18,217 nt of DNA from Actinobacteria bacterium UBA4719 (GCA_002404345.1 DHJN01000146.1:1-18217); one strand, 5' to 3'. Numbered from the stretch's first letter, positions 1 to 8,002 are shown. Program-made: numbers and translations. Notes: generated by a model not told the origin, from the letters alone.

Positions 1-181
1 CCGGGTGGGGCTCTTTGCGTTTGCGGTGAGCTCTTTTGTGTTTCCGGTGAGAGTGCCCGAGATGGCCAGCTGGTGGATGCACTGACCGAGCCCGGAGGCG
101 AGATCGTGGTGAGATGCGGGCGGGCCTAACGCCGAGGTCGGCTGGCAAAGCCGTGACCACACTCAGCAGTGAATTGCGCTA
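1..181. other. Left-edge region without a supported gene
   Basis: No convincing coding sequence is visible. One plus-strand frame is open from base 1 to a TAA at 127-129, but its codons often end in T, unlike the GC-ending codons of the real genes here, and its translation resembles no family I know. Two imperfect 21-bp units lie head to tail at 10-30 and 31-51, both ending in CGGTGAG. The stretch could be intergenic DNA or the tail of a gene that starts outside the window. Confidence 0.4.
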
Positions 182-211
182 TTGACAGAGCCCGGCCACC
201 CGCCCTAGTTT
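182..211 (+). promoter_or_regulatory. Sigma-70-like promoter of the secreted propeller gene
   Basis: A perfect TTGACA at 182-187 is followed after 18 bp by TAGTTT at 206-211. This predicts a transcript starting near 218 and a leader of about 20-40 nt before the candidate start codons at 239 and 260. It is the only promoter in the window with an obvious consensus -35 box. Confidence 0.6.
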
Positions 212-259
212 TTCCCGGGGCGGCTCACCGGAACCGCTGTGAGGACGAGAGGCGGAGCC

Positions 260-1942
260 GTGAGAATTGATAGATCTTCGGGTCAGTTGCTTGTAGGACA
301 TAGTCGACGCATCACCGTTCGAACGATCGCAGTTGCCGGAGTGGTTGCGTTGGCTGCGGTTACTTTGTTGGATACCTCAGGGGTGGCATCGCCGACCTCG
401 AACAGCGCGGTCCTGACACAACCCACAGGCGCTGGCACCTTGCGACCGAGCGGTCTGGTGAACGGCCTGGCCGCGGCGGCCAGGAGCGAGTCGAGCGCGA
501 TGGACCTGGCTCGAGCGCGAGCCGAGAGCCAGCGTCGGCCGTTGGCAGGGCCAGCCCGGACAACGGCGAAGGTCACCTCCGTCTCGCCATCAGTGACCTC
601 GAAGTCAGTCACCGCCCCCGGCCCGAATGCCGTGAGCAGCCTGCAGATGTTCCGCAACACCACCGTGCCCACGACTGGGGCCACCAGCTCCGTGAGCGAG
701 CCCAGCACCGACCAGTCTGGCAAGAACATCTTCCAGACCAGCAACTGGACATCCCAGTTTTCGCACAACAACGGGGCCACCTGGACGTCGCTGAACCCGT
801 TCACGATCTTCGGATCGGGTTTCTGCTGTGACCAGGTGACGGTGCACGACCCGGGCCGCAACCTGCAGCTGTGGCTGGTGCAGTACGGCAACCACCTCAC
901 GCTGGCGACGTCCTCGGCGAACAACTTGTCCACGTGGTGCACCTACACTCTGACCCCGCAGGCCTTGTTGGGCCGACCGGCGGGTGAGGCCTTTGACTAC
1001 AACGACCTGGCCGTGGGGACGAAGTTCTTGTACCTGACGTCCAACCTGTTCGGATCGACTGGAAGCTTTACCGGCACTGCCATGGTCCGCTTGAACCTCG
1101 ACGGTCTGGCGGCGTGCGCAGCCACCGGGTTCAACCAGACGGTCCGGACCGACCTGTTCACGCTGAAGGTCGCGCAAGGGACGACGGACGTGGCCTACGC
1201 AGCCTCAACCAACCTCAACGCCGGCACCGGCTCCACGTTGCGGATTCTGACGTGGCCAGAGAACTCGACGGTGGTGACCACGGTCAACAGGGCGATCGCT
1301 GCGTTCAACTTCATGTCGCCCAGCAGCGGACAGAATTGCGGGAGCCCTGATGGGGTCGTGAACAACTGGTGCCAACGGACTGACTCCCGAATTCTCGGGG
1401 CTGCTCGGGGCAACGGCCTGGTGAGGTTCTCCTTCAACGTCAGGCAGATCGGTGCGGCTACGGCCCGCCCGTTCCCGTACACCCGGATTCAGACGTTCCG
1501 GGAGTCCGACCTGGCTCTGATCGCCAACCAGGACCTCTTCGGCACCACGGTCGCTCACCAGTACATGTCCATGGCGCCAGATCGTCGAGGGCACATCGGC
1601 TACGTCGACACGTTCGGTGGTGGAGTGGGAACGACCCACTTCTTCCCAGGCGCGATGATCGGGATCGTGGACGACTTCGCTCCGAACTTCCCGGGGTCGG
1701 TCAGCTTCTTCCTGTTTGGCTCGGGCGGCGGCTGCCTCAACAGCGACGGCCGGCGTCGATGGGGTGACTACAACACGGCACGAGGTGGCTACACCGGTGC
1801 AGGGCAGTGGTCAGCGACCAGCTGGGCCAGGACCACCAACACCAATGTGGGCTGCGGCACCCCCACTCCCATCAGCCTGAAAAACGTTGTCTTCGGGCGA
1901 TCCCGAGACCTCGCCAGCTACTTGAGGTTCTATCCCTTCTAG
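260..1942 (+). CDS. Secreted beta-propeller (sialidase-like) protein, function unknown
   Basis: 560 aa from GTG 260. This start has GAGAGG 7 nt upstream; an in-frame GTG at 239 has only a weak GGAA and would add 7 residues. The N-terminus has basic residues (SRR) then a hydrophobic stretch at about 23-37, so it looks like a signal peptide. A Ser/Thr/Ala-rich linker runs to about residue 145. The rest resembles secreted beta-propellers: an Asp-box-like SHNNGATW (168-175), the FCCDQV signature (188-193), and WGDYNTAR near the C-terminus. I recall these three signatures together in exported actinobacterial proteins of unknown function. No sialidase catalytic arginine triad could be assigned, so enzymatic activity is not claimed. 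The first 60 or so codons are poorer in GC than the rest. It is likely monocistronic, since a strong stem-loop follows 14 nt after the stop. Confidence 0.75.
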   Translation: MRIDRSSGQLLVGHSRRITVRTIAVAGVVALAAVTLLDTSGVASPTSNSAVLTQPTGAGTLRPSGLVNGLAAAARSESSAMDLARARAESQRRPLAGPARTTAKVTSVSPSVTSKSVTAPGPNAVSSLQMFRNTTVPTTGATSSVSEPSTDQSGKNIFQTSNWTSQFSHNNGATWTSLNPFTIFGSGFCCDQVTVHDPGRNLQLWLVQYGNHLTLATSSANNLSTWCTYTLTPQALLGRPAGEAFDYNDLAVGTKFLYLTSNLFGSTGSFTGTAMVRLNLDGLAACAATGFNQTVRTDLFTLKVAQGTTDVAYAASTNLNAGTGSTLRILTWPENSTVVTTVNRAIAAFNFMSPSSGQNCGSPDGVVNNWCQRTDSRILGAARGNGLVRFSFNVRQIGAATARPFPYTRIQTFRESDLALIANQDLFGTTVAHQYMSMAPDRRGHIGYVDTFGGGVGTTHFFPGAMIGIVDDFAPNFPGSVSFFLFGSGGGCLNSDGRRRWGDYNTARGGYTGAGQWSATSWARTTNTNVGCGTPTPISLKNVVFGRSRDLASYLRFYPF

Positions 1943-1956
1943 GTCAGCCTGCTGGA

Positions 1957-1992
1957 CCAGGGGGCCGGGTGCTACCGCGCCCGGCCCCCTGG
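1957..1992 (+). terminator. Rho-independent-like stem-loop terminator
   Basis: A perfect 13-bp inverted repeat: CCAGGGGGCCGGG at 1957-1969 pairs with CCCGGCCCCCTGG at 1980-1992 around a 10-nt loop. It begins 14 nt after the stop of the secreted propeller gene. Only a short TTT follows, which is common for actinobacterial terminators. It separates the propeller gene from the lipoprotein gene. Confidence 0.8.
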
Positions 1993-2072
1993 GTTTGCCC
2001 CGGCCGCTCGAGCTTGCCTTCGAGTCATGGGTGTCAAGGGCCACGGAACCAAGTCGGCAACGGAGTCGTCGA

Positions 2073-3107
2073 ATGAACATGACCACTTATGACGTTTTCA
2101 CTCGACGCCCGAGTTGCGCACGCTCGCCGGTTCGGGTTGTCGCCGTCGCCGTGGTGGGCCTTGCGACGACCCTGGTCGCGTGCCAGGACGCAGCCGCACC
2201 GCATGGGAACGCAAAGACGACCTCGACAGTCGCTGGCACTGCCCCCAGCATCGGGGCGCAGTTCCCGGGCGGCAATGCCTTCACCGGGGCCCACTACGTG
2301 AGCACCGGAGCGCTCCCGGATCTCGACCGCACCGGCCAGTTGTACCGGATCCCGACGACCACCGGTCTTCGCTCGATCGCGTCGGCGTTCGCAGTGTTGG
2401 GGCCGGTCGTGTCCGAGGGAACCGGCAGTGTCATTGACGACCACACCAGACGCGTCTCCCTGGCCGGAGGTCAGTGGAGCGTGACCCTCAGCCTGTCTCC
2501 CCCTGCGGGCTCCCCTTTGGCGGGCTCCCCCACCTCGGGCTGCGTGGCCCCGAGCGCGTCGACCAAGGTGCGCGGGACGTGTGTCACGCCGAGTCAGGCT
2601 TTGCCTGCGGACGAGCTCTCAGCCGAGAAGAAACGGTCCATCGGGAACACCGTTAGGGAGGTTCTGCGCCGAGCGGGCGTGGACGTCGGTGCCGTGATCC
2701 CTAGAGTCACCGGCAGGCATGACGCCTGGTCTGCAACGGTGTCTCCCATGGTTGCCGGATTGCCCACGGTCGGTTTGGAGTCGGTGGTCAGCGGCTCAGG
2801 CGACAAGGTCGAGCTCGGCCATGGATCTCTCACTTCGCTGACCAAGGCCGCTACGAAGTCGCTGATCGGTGTGCCCGCCGGCGTCGAGCAGCTCAACCGC
2901 GGTCTGCTGCTCGGGTCGCTCGGTGCTGGGGACGCGGCCCCCAACGGGCCTACGTCTGGAGTCCGACGGATCGTATCGGTTCGAATGGTTCTGGCCTATC
3001 TGCCCACGAGCGGTTCCGACGTGGTTCCGGCCTACCAGTTCTCTCTAGCCGACGGCGGAACGGTGACCACCCCCGCGGTCCCCAGCGCAGGACCGGGTTC
3101 GGGCTGA
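2073..3107 (+). CDS. Putative lipoprotein of unknown function
   Basis: 344 aa from ATG 2073, chosen because CGGAG sits 7 nt upstream and because this start gives a lipoprotein signal of normal length. An in-frame start at 1995 would add 26 residues ahead of the signal and abut the terminator. The signal is basic, then hydrophobic (about 20-36), ending in the lipobox LVAC with Cys37 as the lipid-attached residue. The exported part opens with a Thr/Ser/Ala-rich linker. Later come two short cysteine-containing segments (GCVAP, GTCVTP), a helix-like stretch after LPADELSAEKKR, and a C-terminal segment ending in a Pro/Gly/Ser tail. I recognise no domain. The residue pattern (YRIPTTTGLRSIASAF, VSLAGGQW) suggests an extracytoplasmic binding or regulatory domain, but this is a guess. 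It converges on maf. Confidence 0.75.
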   Translation: MNMTTYDVFTRRPSCARSPVRVVAVAVVGLATTLVACQDAAAPHGNAKTTSTVAGTAPSIGAQFPGGNAFTGAHYVSTGALPDLDRTGQLYRIPTTTGLRSIASAFAVLGPVVSEGTGSVIDDHTRRVSLAGGQWSVTLSLSPPAGSPLAGSPTSGCVAPSASTKVRGTCVTPSQALPADELSAEKKRSIGNTVREVLRRAGVDVGAVIPRVTGRHDAWSATVSPMVAGLPTVGLESVVSGSGDKVELGHGSLTSLTKAATKSLIGVPAGVEQLNRGLLLGSLGAGDAAPNGPTSGVRRIVSVRMVLAYLPTSGSDVVPAYQFSLADGGTVTTPAVPSAGPGSG

Positions 3108-3111
3108 CGCG

Positions 3112-3160
3112 CGAGCCGCGTATGTGCGTGGCCTTCAGCACGCTGAGGCTGACCGGCTCG
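3112..3160. terminator. Possible bidirectional terminator between lipoprotein gene and maf
   Basis: Nested inverted repeats lie in the 118-bp gap between two convergent genes. CGAGCCG (3112-3118) pairs with CGGCTCG (3154-3160). Inside it, CCTTCAG (3132-3138) pairs with CTGAGG (3143-3148) with one bulged base and a 4-nt loop. There is no U-tract on either side, so termination is inferred from the structure and the convergent setting only. Confidence 0.3.
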
Positions 3161-3225
3161 ACGCGGAGGGTCTGCTCATGGGCTCGAGGGGCGCCTGGTG
3201 GGGGCAGCACCCCTGTCCTGGTTGA

Positions 3226-3897
3226 TCAGGAGCGCAGCGCGAACCAGCTCACGTTGATCTCGCCAAGCATCTCGCGCAGCAGCGGCAGGCTGATGCCGAC
3301 GACATTGTGGTGGTCACCCTCGATGCCGGAAATGAACGGGCCGCCGAGACCATCGATCGTGAACCCTCCGGCGACCTGCAGCGGCTCGCCGCTCGCGACG
3401 TACGCAGCGATCTCCTGGTCACTGACCTTCGCGAAATGGACGATCGTGGAAGCCACTGCGCCCATGGTCGCGCCGGTGCCGCCGTCGCTGTCGTCCCGGT
3501 CGTCGATCAACCAGTGAGCGGTGTGCAGCACGCCCGACGAGCCCCGCATTCGGTGCCATCGCGAAATTGCCTCCGCCTCGTCGGCAGGTTTGCCGTGCAG
3601 CTCACCGTCCAGCTCGAGCACCGAGTCGCAGCCGAGGACCAACGCGCCGGTGGGGGCGTCCTCGGGACAGGTGTCGCCGGCCAGGCGCTCAGCCACGGCC
3701 TCACACTTGGCCCGGGCGAGCAGGAGCGCCACGTCCTCGGGCGCTAGCTCGCCATACTGCGAAACAGCCTGTGTCACAGTGGAATCCTCGTCCACGTCGC
3801 TCACCAGCACGTATGCCGTGACGCCGGCCCGCTGCAAGGTTGCCAGTCGTGCGGGGGAGGCAGAGCCGAGAACGAGGGGAACGGAGGGAGAGACCAT
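3226..3897 (-). CDS. maf: Maf family nucleoside triphosphate pyrophosphatase
   Basis: 223 aa, normal for the family. Maf proteins hydrolyse non-canonical or excess nucleoside triphosphates to the monophosphate and pyrophosphate in the cytoplasm. Visible motifs: the N-terminal nucleotide-binding loop GSASPAR (11-17), the catalytic Asp91 in LGCDSV (the usual form is GADTV), HGKP (101-104), SGVLHTAH (121-128), and a late GEPLQVAGGFTIDGLGG segment. The last differs from the GEPxDKAGxYGIQG of the YhdE type, a variant I associate with actinobacterial members, so substrate preference cannot be read off. ATG 3897 has no Shine-Dalgarno but has TAGCCT six bases upstream. It lies 9 nt after the antiporter stop. 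Linkage to accE/pccB is a conserved actinobacterial arrangement. Confidence 0.93.
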   Translation of the reverse strand: MVSPSVPLVLGSASPARLATLQRAGVTAYVLVSDVDEDSTVTQAVSQYGELAPEDVALLLARAKCEAVAERLAGDTCPEDAPTGALVLGCDSVLELDGELHGKPADEAEAISRWHRMRGSSGVLHTAHWLIDDRDDSDGGTGATMGAVASTIVHFAKVSDQEIAAYVASGEPLQVAGGFTIDGLGGPFISGIEGDHHNVVGISLPLLREMLGEINVSWFALRS

Positions 3898-3903
3898 GCC
3901 GGC

Positions 3904-3909
3904 AGGCTA
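3904..3909 (-). promoter_or_regulatory. -10 element for a leaderless maf transcript
   Basis: On the minus strand TAGCCT is followed by exactly 6 nt (GCCGGC) and then ATG 3897, so transcription should begin at the start codon. The hexamer overlaps the stop codon of the upstream antiporter gene (TAG, 3907-3909). No clear -35 is visible. Confidence 0.5.
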
Positions 3910-5772
3910 TCCGAGCAGGTCGTCCAGATAGCACCAGCGCCACGCCTCGCCCGGCTCGAAGCTGCGCATCACCGGATGACCCGAGTGACGAAAGTGCCGC
4001 TCGGCGTGGTTGCCGGGCGATGAGCTGCAACAACCGACGTTGCCGCAGGCGAGGCAGAGGCGCAGGTACACCCACTGCACACCCTCGCGTTCGCACTCGC
4101 GACAGATCCGTGGGCTGGCAGGTGCCTTCACGCATGGCGCCTCCACCAGGTGCCCACAGCCGTCGCCGCCGGTCTCCGGACGCAACAGCCACCCGTCGCG
4201 CGTGTCCTCTTCGTCGTCAGCGACCCGATCGAGCATCGACTCCTCGACGTCGAGCGCCGACAGGACGTCTGCGAGCACCTCGTGGTCCGCGCGGCCGGCG
4301 TCGCGGATCTCCAGGACGGCAGCCCGCTCGGCCTGCAGCATCTGCACCCGAAGCCGCCGCCACGTCTCCGTCGGGGTCTCGGCGTCAGAGGCTGTGCGGC
4401 CAATGCGCTCCCACGCGATGTCGGCGCGCTGCTGGGCGCGGGCTCTCAAACCCTCCCTGATGGAAGGGTCGAGGTCCGGGTCGGTGTGTGCCAGCTCGGC
4501 GAGTCCTGCTGACACGGAGGCCTGGAGCAGTGTTGCTTCCTGCAAGGCGTCCTCTCGCGGGTCGGGCCCGCGCACGTCGAGCTTGCGGGCCAGCCAGGGC
4601 AACGAGATCCCTTGCAGCATAAGGGTCCCCGCGGTGACGACCATCGCCGCCAGGACCAGCACCTCGCGATGCGGTGTGCTCTCGGGCAGAACGGATGCGG
4701 CCGCGAGGGTGACCACGCCGCGCATACCGGCCCAGGACACGATCGCGCTGTGCGTCCACGGTGACGAACGGCCCATCCGGTCCGGGCCGGGCCGGATGAG
4801 GTAGCGCACCGGGTACACCCAGAGCGGCCGCAACAGGATCACCGCGGCCAGCACCGCTGCACAGAAGAGCAGGATTCGAGCCGGCGCCAGCGTGGAGTGA
4901 CGGACGTCCTCGACGATCCAGCGGGCCTGCAGCCCGATCAGAAGGAAGACGGTGTTCTGGAGCAGGAAGGAGATCGTCGACCAGTTGACGCGTTCGCTCA
5001 AACGAGAGGATGCGGTTTGCAACGTCGTCGCGCGGTGAGCCAGGACCAGACCGGCCACGACGACGGCCACGACGCCGGAGCCGTGGATGGCCTCGGCGGG
5101 TAGGTACGCCGCGAATGGCGCCATGAACGACAGTGAGGTGTCGAGCACCGGGTCGGTGACGCGCTTGCGGATCCATCCGATCGAGAACGCCACGGCGAGC
5201 CCGACGACCGCTCCGCCGAGCGTCGCCCGCAGGAAGTCGACGCTGATGCCGCCCACGGTCACGGCGCCCGAGAGTCCGGCGATGGCGGTGCGCAGGGCCA
5301 CCAGCGCCACTGCGTCGTTGAGCAGCGACTCGCCTTCGAGGATCGTGACGATGCGGCGCGGGAGCCCGATACGGCGCGCAATCGACGTTGCGGCGACGGC
5401 ATCGGGAGGTGCGACCACCGCGCCGAACGCGACGGCCGCGGCAAACGGCACCGGCAACATCCACCACGTCACCAGGCCGACGCCCAGGGCCGTGAACGCG
5501 ACCAGGCCAACGGAGAGCATGCCGATCGCCCGACGGTTGGCCTTGAAGTCGACCAGGGAGCTGCGGATGGCCGTGGCATACAGCAGGGGCGGTAGCAGCC
5601 CGACCAGGACCAGCTCGGGGTCGAGCCGGACCTGTGGCACGAACGGCAGGTAGCTGCCACCCACCCCGATGATGGTGAGCAGCAGCGGTGCGGACAGGTT
5701 AAGTCGGCGGGCGAGCCCGGCGACGAGGGTGACAGTGGCAACGAGGGCCAGCAGCGCAGCAGCGACATGCAC
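3907..5772 (-). CDS. CPA1-family Na+/H+ antiporter with C-terminal UBP-type zinc finger
   Basis: 621 aa from GTG 5772, supported by GAGGA about 7 nt upstream. Residues 1-395 form a roughly 12-helix membrane domain of the monovalent cation/proton antiporter-1 family. Visible family motifs are APPDAVAA (121-128, Asp124), EGESLLNDA (146-154, the Asn-Asp pair 152-153 of electroneutral CPA1 members), and SWAGMRGVVTLAAA (346-359). Residues 400-530 are hydrophilic, acidic and largely helical, as in the cytosolic tails of NhaP proteins. The tail ends in a UBP-type zinc finger at about 538-617: Cys539, His541, Cys547, Cys557, Cys560, Cys573, Cys576, Cys581/582, His589, His593, His596 and His599, closing with the WRWCYLDD motif typical of bacterial members. 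It probably exchanges cytoplasmic Na+ or K+ for protons, with the zinc finger as a regulatory or docking module. The antiporter call is firm; ion choice is not known. Confidence 0.92.
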   Translation of the reverse strand: MHVAAALLALVATVTLVAGLARRLNLSAPLLLTIIGVGGSYLPFVPQVRLDPELVLVGLLPPLLYATAIRSSLVDFKANRRAIGMLSVGLVAFTALGVGLVTWWMLPVPFAAAVAFGAVVAPPDAVAATSIARRIGLPRRIVTILEGESLLNDAVALVALRTAIAGLSGAVTVGGISVDFLRATLGGAVVGLAVAFSIGWIRKRVTDPVLDTSLSFMAPFAAYLPAEAIHGSGVVAVVVAGLVLAHRATTLQTASSRLSERVNWSTISFLLQNTVFLLIGLQARWIVEDVRHSTLAPARILLFCAAVLAAVILLRPLWVYPVRYLIRPGPDRMGRSSPWTHSAIVSWAGMRGVVTLAAASVLPESTPHREVLVLAAMVVTAGTLMLQGISLPWLARKLDVRGPDPREDALQEATLLQASVSAGLAELAHTDPDLDPSIREGLRARAQQRADIAWERIGRTASDAETPTETWRRLRVQMLQAERAAVLEIRDAGRADHEVLADVLSALDVEESMLDRVADDEEDTRDGWLLRPETGGDGCGHLVEAPCVKAPASPRICRECEREGVQWVYLRLCLACGNVGCCSSSPGNHAERHFRHSGHPVMRSFEPGEAWRWCYLDDLLG

Positions 5773-5853
5773 CCGACGATCCTCGCAGGTATGACGAGTG
5801 GGTGCGCCTGAGCCGGCCTCGGGTGCAGGATCGCTCCATGATCAGTCTTGCGT

Positions 5854-7599
5854 TCAGCCGCCCGGCCGATCCAGGATGGCCTCGCGCAGCGTGTCGAGGC
5901 CGACGCCGCCGACGTCGAGCGCGCGGCGGTGAAAAGCCTTGATGTCAAAGGCATCGCCCTCGAGGGCCTTGACCTCGTCGCGCAGCTGGAGCCAGAGTCG
6001 CTCGCCGATCTTGTAGGAAGGTGCCTGCCCAGGCCAGCCGAGATAGCGGTCGAGCTCGAAGCGCAGGAAGTCCTCGGCCATGTTGGCGTGGGAGGTCAGG
6101 AACTGCCACGCCTTGTCGTAGGTCCACTCGCCACCACCGACCTCGGCCGGAGCCTCGAAACCACAATGGACCCCGATGTCCAGAACCACACGCGCCGCAC
6201 GTAGCGACTGACCGTCGAGCAGGCCCATGCGGTTGCCCGGGTCGTCCATGTAGCCGAGCTCGGCCATCAGACGCTCGGCGTACAGAGCCCAGCCCTCACC
6301 ATGGCCGGAGGTCCAGGCGTCCATCCGGCGCCAGCGGTTGAGCAGCTCGGAGCGGAAGACGGTCTGGGCTACCTGGAGGTGATGACCCGGGACGCCCTCG
6401 TGGTAGACCGTCGTCAGCTCGCGCCAGGTGTCGAACTCGGTGATGCCCTTGGGTACGGACCACCACATGCGACCGGGACGGCTGAAGTCCTGCGACGGCC
6501 CGGTGTAGTAGATGCCGCCCGTCTGCGTCGGGGCGATCAGGCACTCGATCGTGCGCACCGGCCCGGGAATGTCGAAGTGGGTGCCCGCGAGGTTGCTGAT
6601 GACCTCGTCGGCCTTTCCCTGCATCCATGCCTTGAGCTCGTCGGTGCCGTGCAGCTGGTAGCCCGGGTCGGCGTCGAGGATCGCGATGGCCTCCTTGATG
6701 GTGGCACCCGACCCGATCTGCTCGGCCACCACCGCCATCTCGGTGGTGATGCGGGCTAGCTCCAGCTGACCCCACTCGTAGGTCTCCTCGAGGTCGACCG
6801 TGGTGCCAAGGAAGAACCGCGACAACAGCTCATACCGCTCGCGGCCGCAGGCGTCTGCTTCGGGGGCCTGGGGGAGCAGTTCGTCCCGCAGGAACTCGCC
6901 CATCCGGGTATAGGCCGACGAGGCCTCGGCAACCGCGGCGCGAAGCGGGTGCGGACCGGCCCCGGTGGCCTCGCCGAGCGCGTCATCGCCAGCGTCGCCG
7001 TTCTTGATGAGGTTGGTACTGATCAGGTTGGAACTGAGCAATTTGACGAAGTAGCCGTCCCCGGCCGCAAGCTGTGCACACTGGGCGGCACAGGCCTCGA
7101 CCTGCCGCTTAGGGCTCACCAGGCCCATCTGTGCGGCAGCACGCAGGGACTCGACGTAGCCGTCGAGCGCCGCCGGCACCTTGGCCATCCGGGCCGCGAA
7201 GGTCACCCAGTGCGCATCAGTGTTGGTGGGCATGAGATCGAAGACGTCGCGGATCCCCTGCAGCGGTGAGGCCAGGACGTTGAGGGACATATGGTCGAGC
7301 CCGGCGGCGTACATCTCTTCGGCCAGGCCGAGGCGCTCCTTCATCGCGGCGAGGGTCACCCGGTCGATGTGGTCGACCGGAGTGGCCTGGGCCGCAGCGT
7401 CGAGGGTGTTGCGGCGGAGGTCGGACTGGGCGGTGTGGCCGGCCGGCGAGAAGTCGTCGAAGTCCTCGTCGTGGCCGGCGATCCCCAGATAGGTCGCGGT
7501 GATGGGACTGAGCTCGACCAACGCGTCGAGGTAGTCGTTCGCGATGCGGTCAACCTCGGTGGTGGGGCGTGCTTGGTGTGGGTGAGCGTCAGGGGTCAC
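5854..7599 (-). CDS. DUF885 family protein, probable zinc-dependent peptidase
   Basis: 581 aa, typical length for DUF885. The start is GTG 7599, with TACGTT six bases upstream and no Shine-Dalgarno. It is predicted cytoplasmic: no signal peptide or membrane segment is seen. The N-terminus (VDRIANDYLDALVELSPI) matches the usual family opening. The metal-site motif HEGVPGHH is at 400-407 and a second acidic motif GHGEGWALYAERL at 432-444, with Glu435 the likely third zinc ligand. YYTGPSQDFSRPGRMWW (364-380) is also characteristic. Members have zincin-like folds and are often annotated as carboxypeptidase- or dipeptidase-like, but the substrate is rarely known. The gene sits between accE and the antiporter, separated from accE by tandem repeats, so it is probably its own transcription unit rather than part of the carboxylase operon. 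Confidence 0.9.
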   Translation of the reverse strand: MTPDAHPHQARPTTEVDRIANDYLDALVELSPITATYLGIAGHDEDFDDFSPAGHTAQSDLRRNTLDAAAQATPVDHIDRVTLAAMKERLGLAEEMYAAGLDHMSLNVLASPLQGIRDVFDLMPTNTDAHWVTFAARMAKVPAALDGYVESLRAAAQMGLVSPKRQVEACAAQCAQLAAGDGYFVKLLSSNLISTNLIKNGDAGDDALGEATGAGPHPLRAAVAEASSAYTRMGEFLRDELLPQAPEADACGRERYELLSRFFLGTTVDLEETYEWGQLELARITTEMAVVAEQIGSGATIKEAIAILDADPGYQLHGTDELKAWMQGKADEVISNLAGTHFDIPGPVRTIECLIAPTQTGGIYYTGPSQDFSRPGRMWWSVPKGITEFDTWRELTTVYHEGVPGHHLQVAQTVFRSELLNRWRRMDAWTSGHGEGWALYAERLMAELGYMDDPGNRMGLLDGQSLRAARVVLDIGVHCGFEAPAEVGGGEWTYDKAWQFLTSHANMAEDFLRFELDRYLGWPGQAPSYKIGERLWLQLRDEVKALEGDAFDIKAFHRRALDVGGVGLDTLREAILDRPGG

Positions 7600-7605
7600 C
7601 GGTGG

Positions 7606-7611
7606 AACGTA
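7606..7611 (-). promoter_or_regulatory. -10 element for a leaderless DUF885 transcript
   Basis: TACGTT on the minus strand is followed by 6 nt (CCACCG) and then GTG 7599. The GAGG further upstream is 12 nt from the start, too far to be a good ribosome site. This supports the GTG start and an independent promoter downstream of the repeat block. Confidence 0.45.
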
Positions 7612-7629
7612 CCTCAGCCGGCGGCTTCC

Positions 7630-7710
7630 AGTCAGCCCGCGCGACTGATCGCCCAGTCAGCCCGCGCGACTGATCGCCTAGTCAGCCAGCGCGACCGATC
7701 GACGGGTCAG
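7630..7710. repeat. 25-bp tandem repeat, three units plus a partial one
   Basis: Units start at 7630, 7655 and 7680, with a degenerate partial unit from 7705. Units 1 and 2 differ at one base of 25; unit 3 is more diverged. Each opens with AGTCAGCC and contains a CAGTC...GACTG type dyad with a 9-nt loop (the third is degenerate), so each could form a small hairpin. The block fills most of the gap between accE, whose stop codon at 7707-7709 lies in the partial unit, and the DUF885 gene. Possible roles are transcript attenuation, mRNA protection or protein binding; the sequence does not decide. Confidence 0.85.
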
Positions 7711-7988
7711 CGGGGGAGGGCGGACGCGCGCCAGCCTCCGCGTCCGTGGGGGGCGCTCAGGCGGACCTGTCGTCGGGGCGAGCCCCAGGCGGACTGGGGG
7801 TGCGTGCCACCTGCCTGGGCTGGGTGGCCGGCCTGGTCCGGGTCACCGTCATCGCTGGCGGTGGCGAGGACGGCAACGACCGCGGCGAGGACGGAGAGCT
7901 CCTCCGGTGAGGCGTTGCCGCGGACCAGGCGCAGCGGCATACCGGTCGCCTCCTGAGGCTCCGTGTGCGGGGAAGTGGTGTCAGCCAT
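7707..7988 (-). CDS. accE: Acyl-CoA carboxylase epsilon subunit
   Basis: 93 aa from ATG 7988 (MADTTSPH...). The core PLRLVRGNASPEELSVLAAVVAVL matches the short epsilon subunits of actinobacterial acyl-CoA carboxylases, as does the C-terminal W-x-SALPR ending. These subunits bind and stabilise or activate the alpha-beta carboxylase complex. It lies 14 nt after the pccB stop and is surely co-transcribed with it. There is no good Shine-Dalgarno. An alternative TTG at 8006 overlaps the pccB stop (TTGA) and would add six residues, so translation by coupling to pccB is plausible either way. The middle is Gly/Pro/Gln-rich and likely disordered. It is somewhat longer than the 60-80 aa common for this family. 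Confidence 0.85.
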   Translation of the reverse strand: MADTTSPHTEPQEATGMPLRLVRGNASPEELSVLAAVVAVLATASDDGDPDQAGHPAQAGGTHPQSAWGSPRRQVRLSAPHGRGGWRASALPR

Positions 7989-8002
7989 AGAGTTTCGCCC
8001 GA

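Noticed and set aside
1..126. Tail of an upstream gene in the first plus-strand frame
   Set aside because: Codon use is unlike the real genes, the translation is Cys-rich without homology I recognise, and part of it is a 21-bp repeat.
1995..2072. Longer start for the lipoprotein at 1995
   Set aside because: It would begin 2 nt after the terminator stem, has no ribosome site, and would place 26 extra residues ahead of the lipoprotein signal peptide.
7630..7710. CRISPR-like array
   Set aside because: The units are directly adjacent with no spacers and no cas genes are nearby; it is a simple tandem repeat.
7291..7956. Plus-strand 221-codon frame spanning the DUF885 5' end, the repeats and accE
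   Set aside because: It crosses two real minus-strand genes and a repeat block, and its translation shows no domain. The same applies to other long shadows such as 4010-4804, 5087-5653 and 8021-8851.
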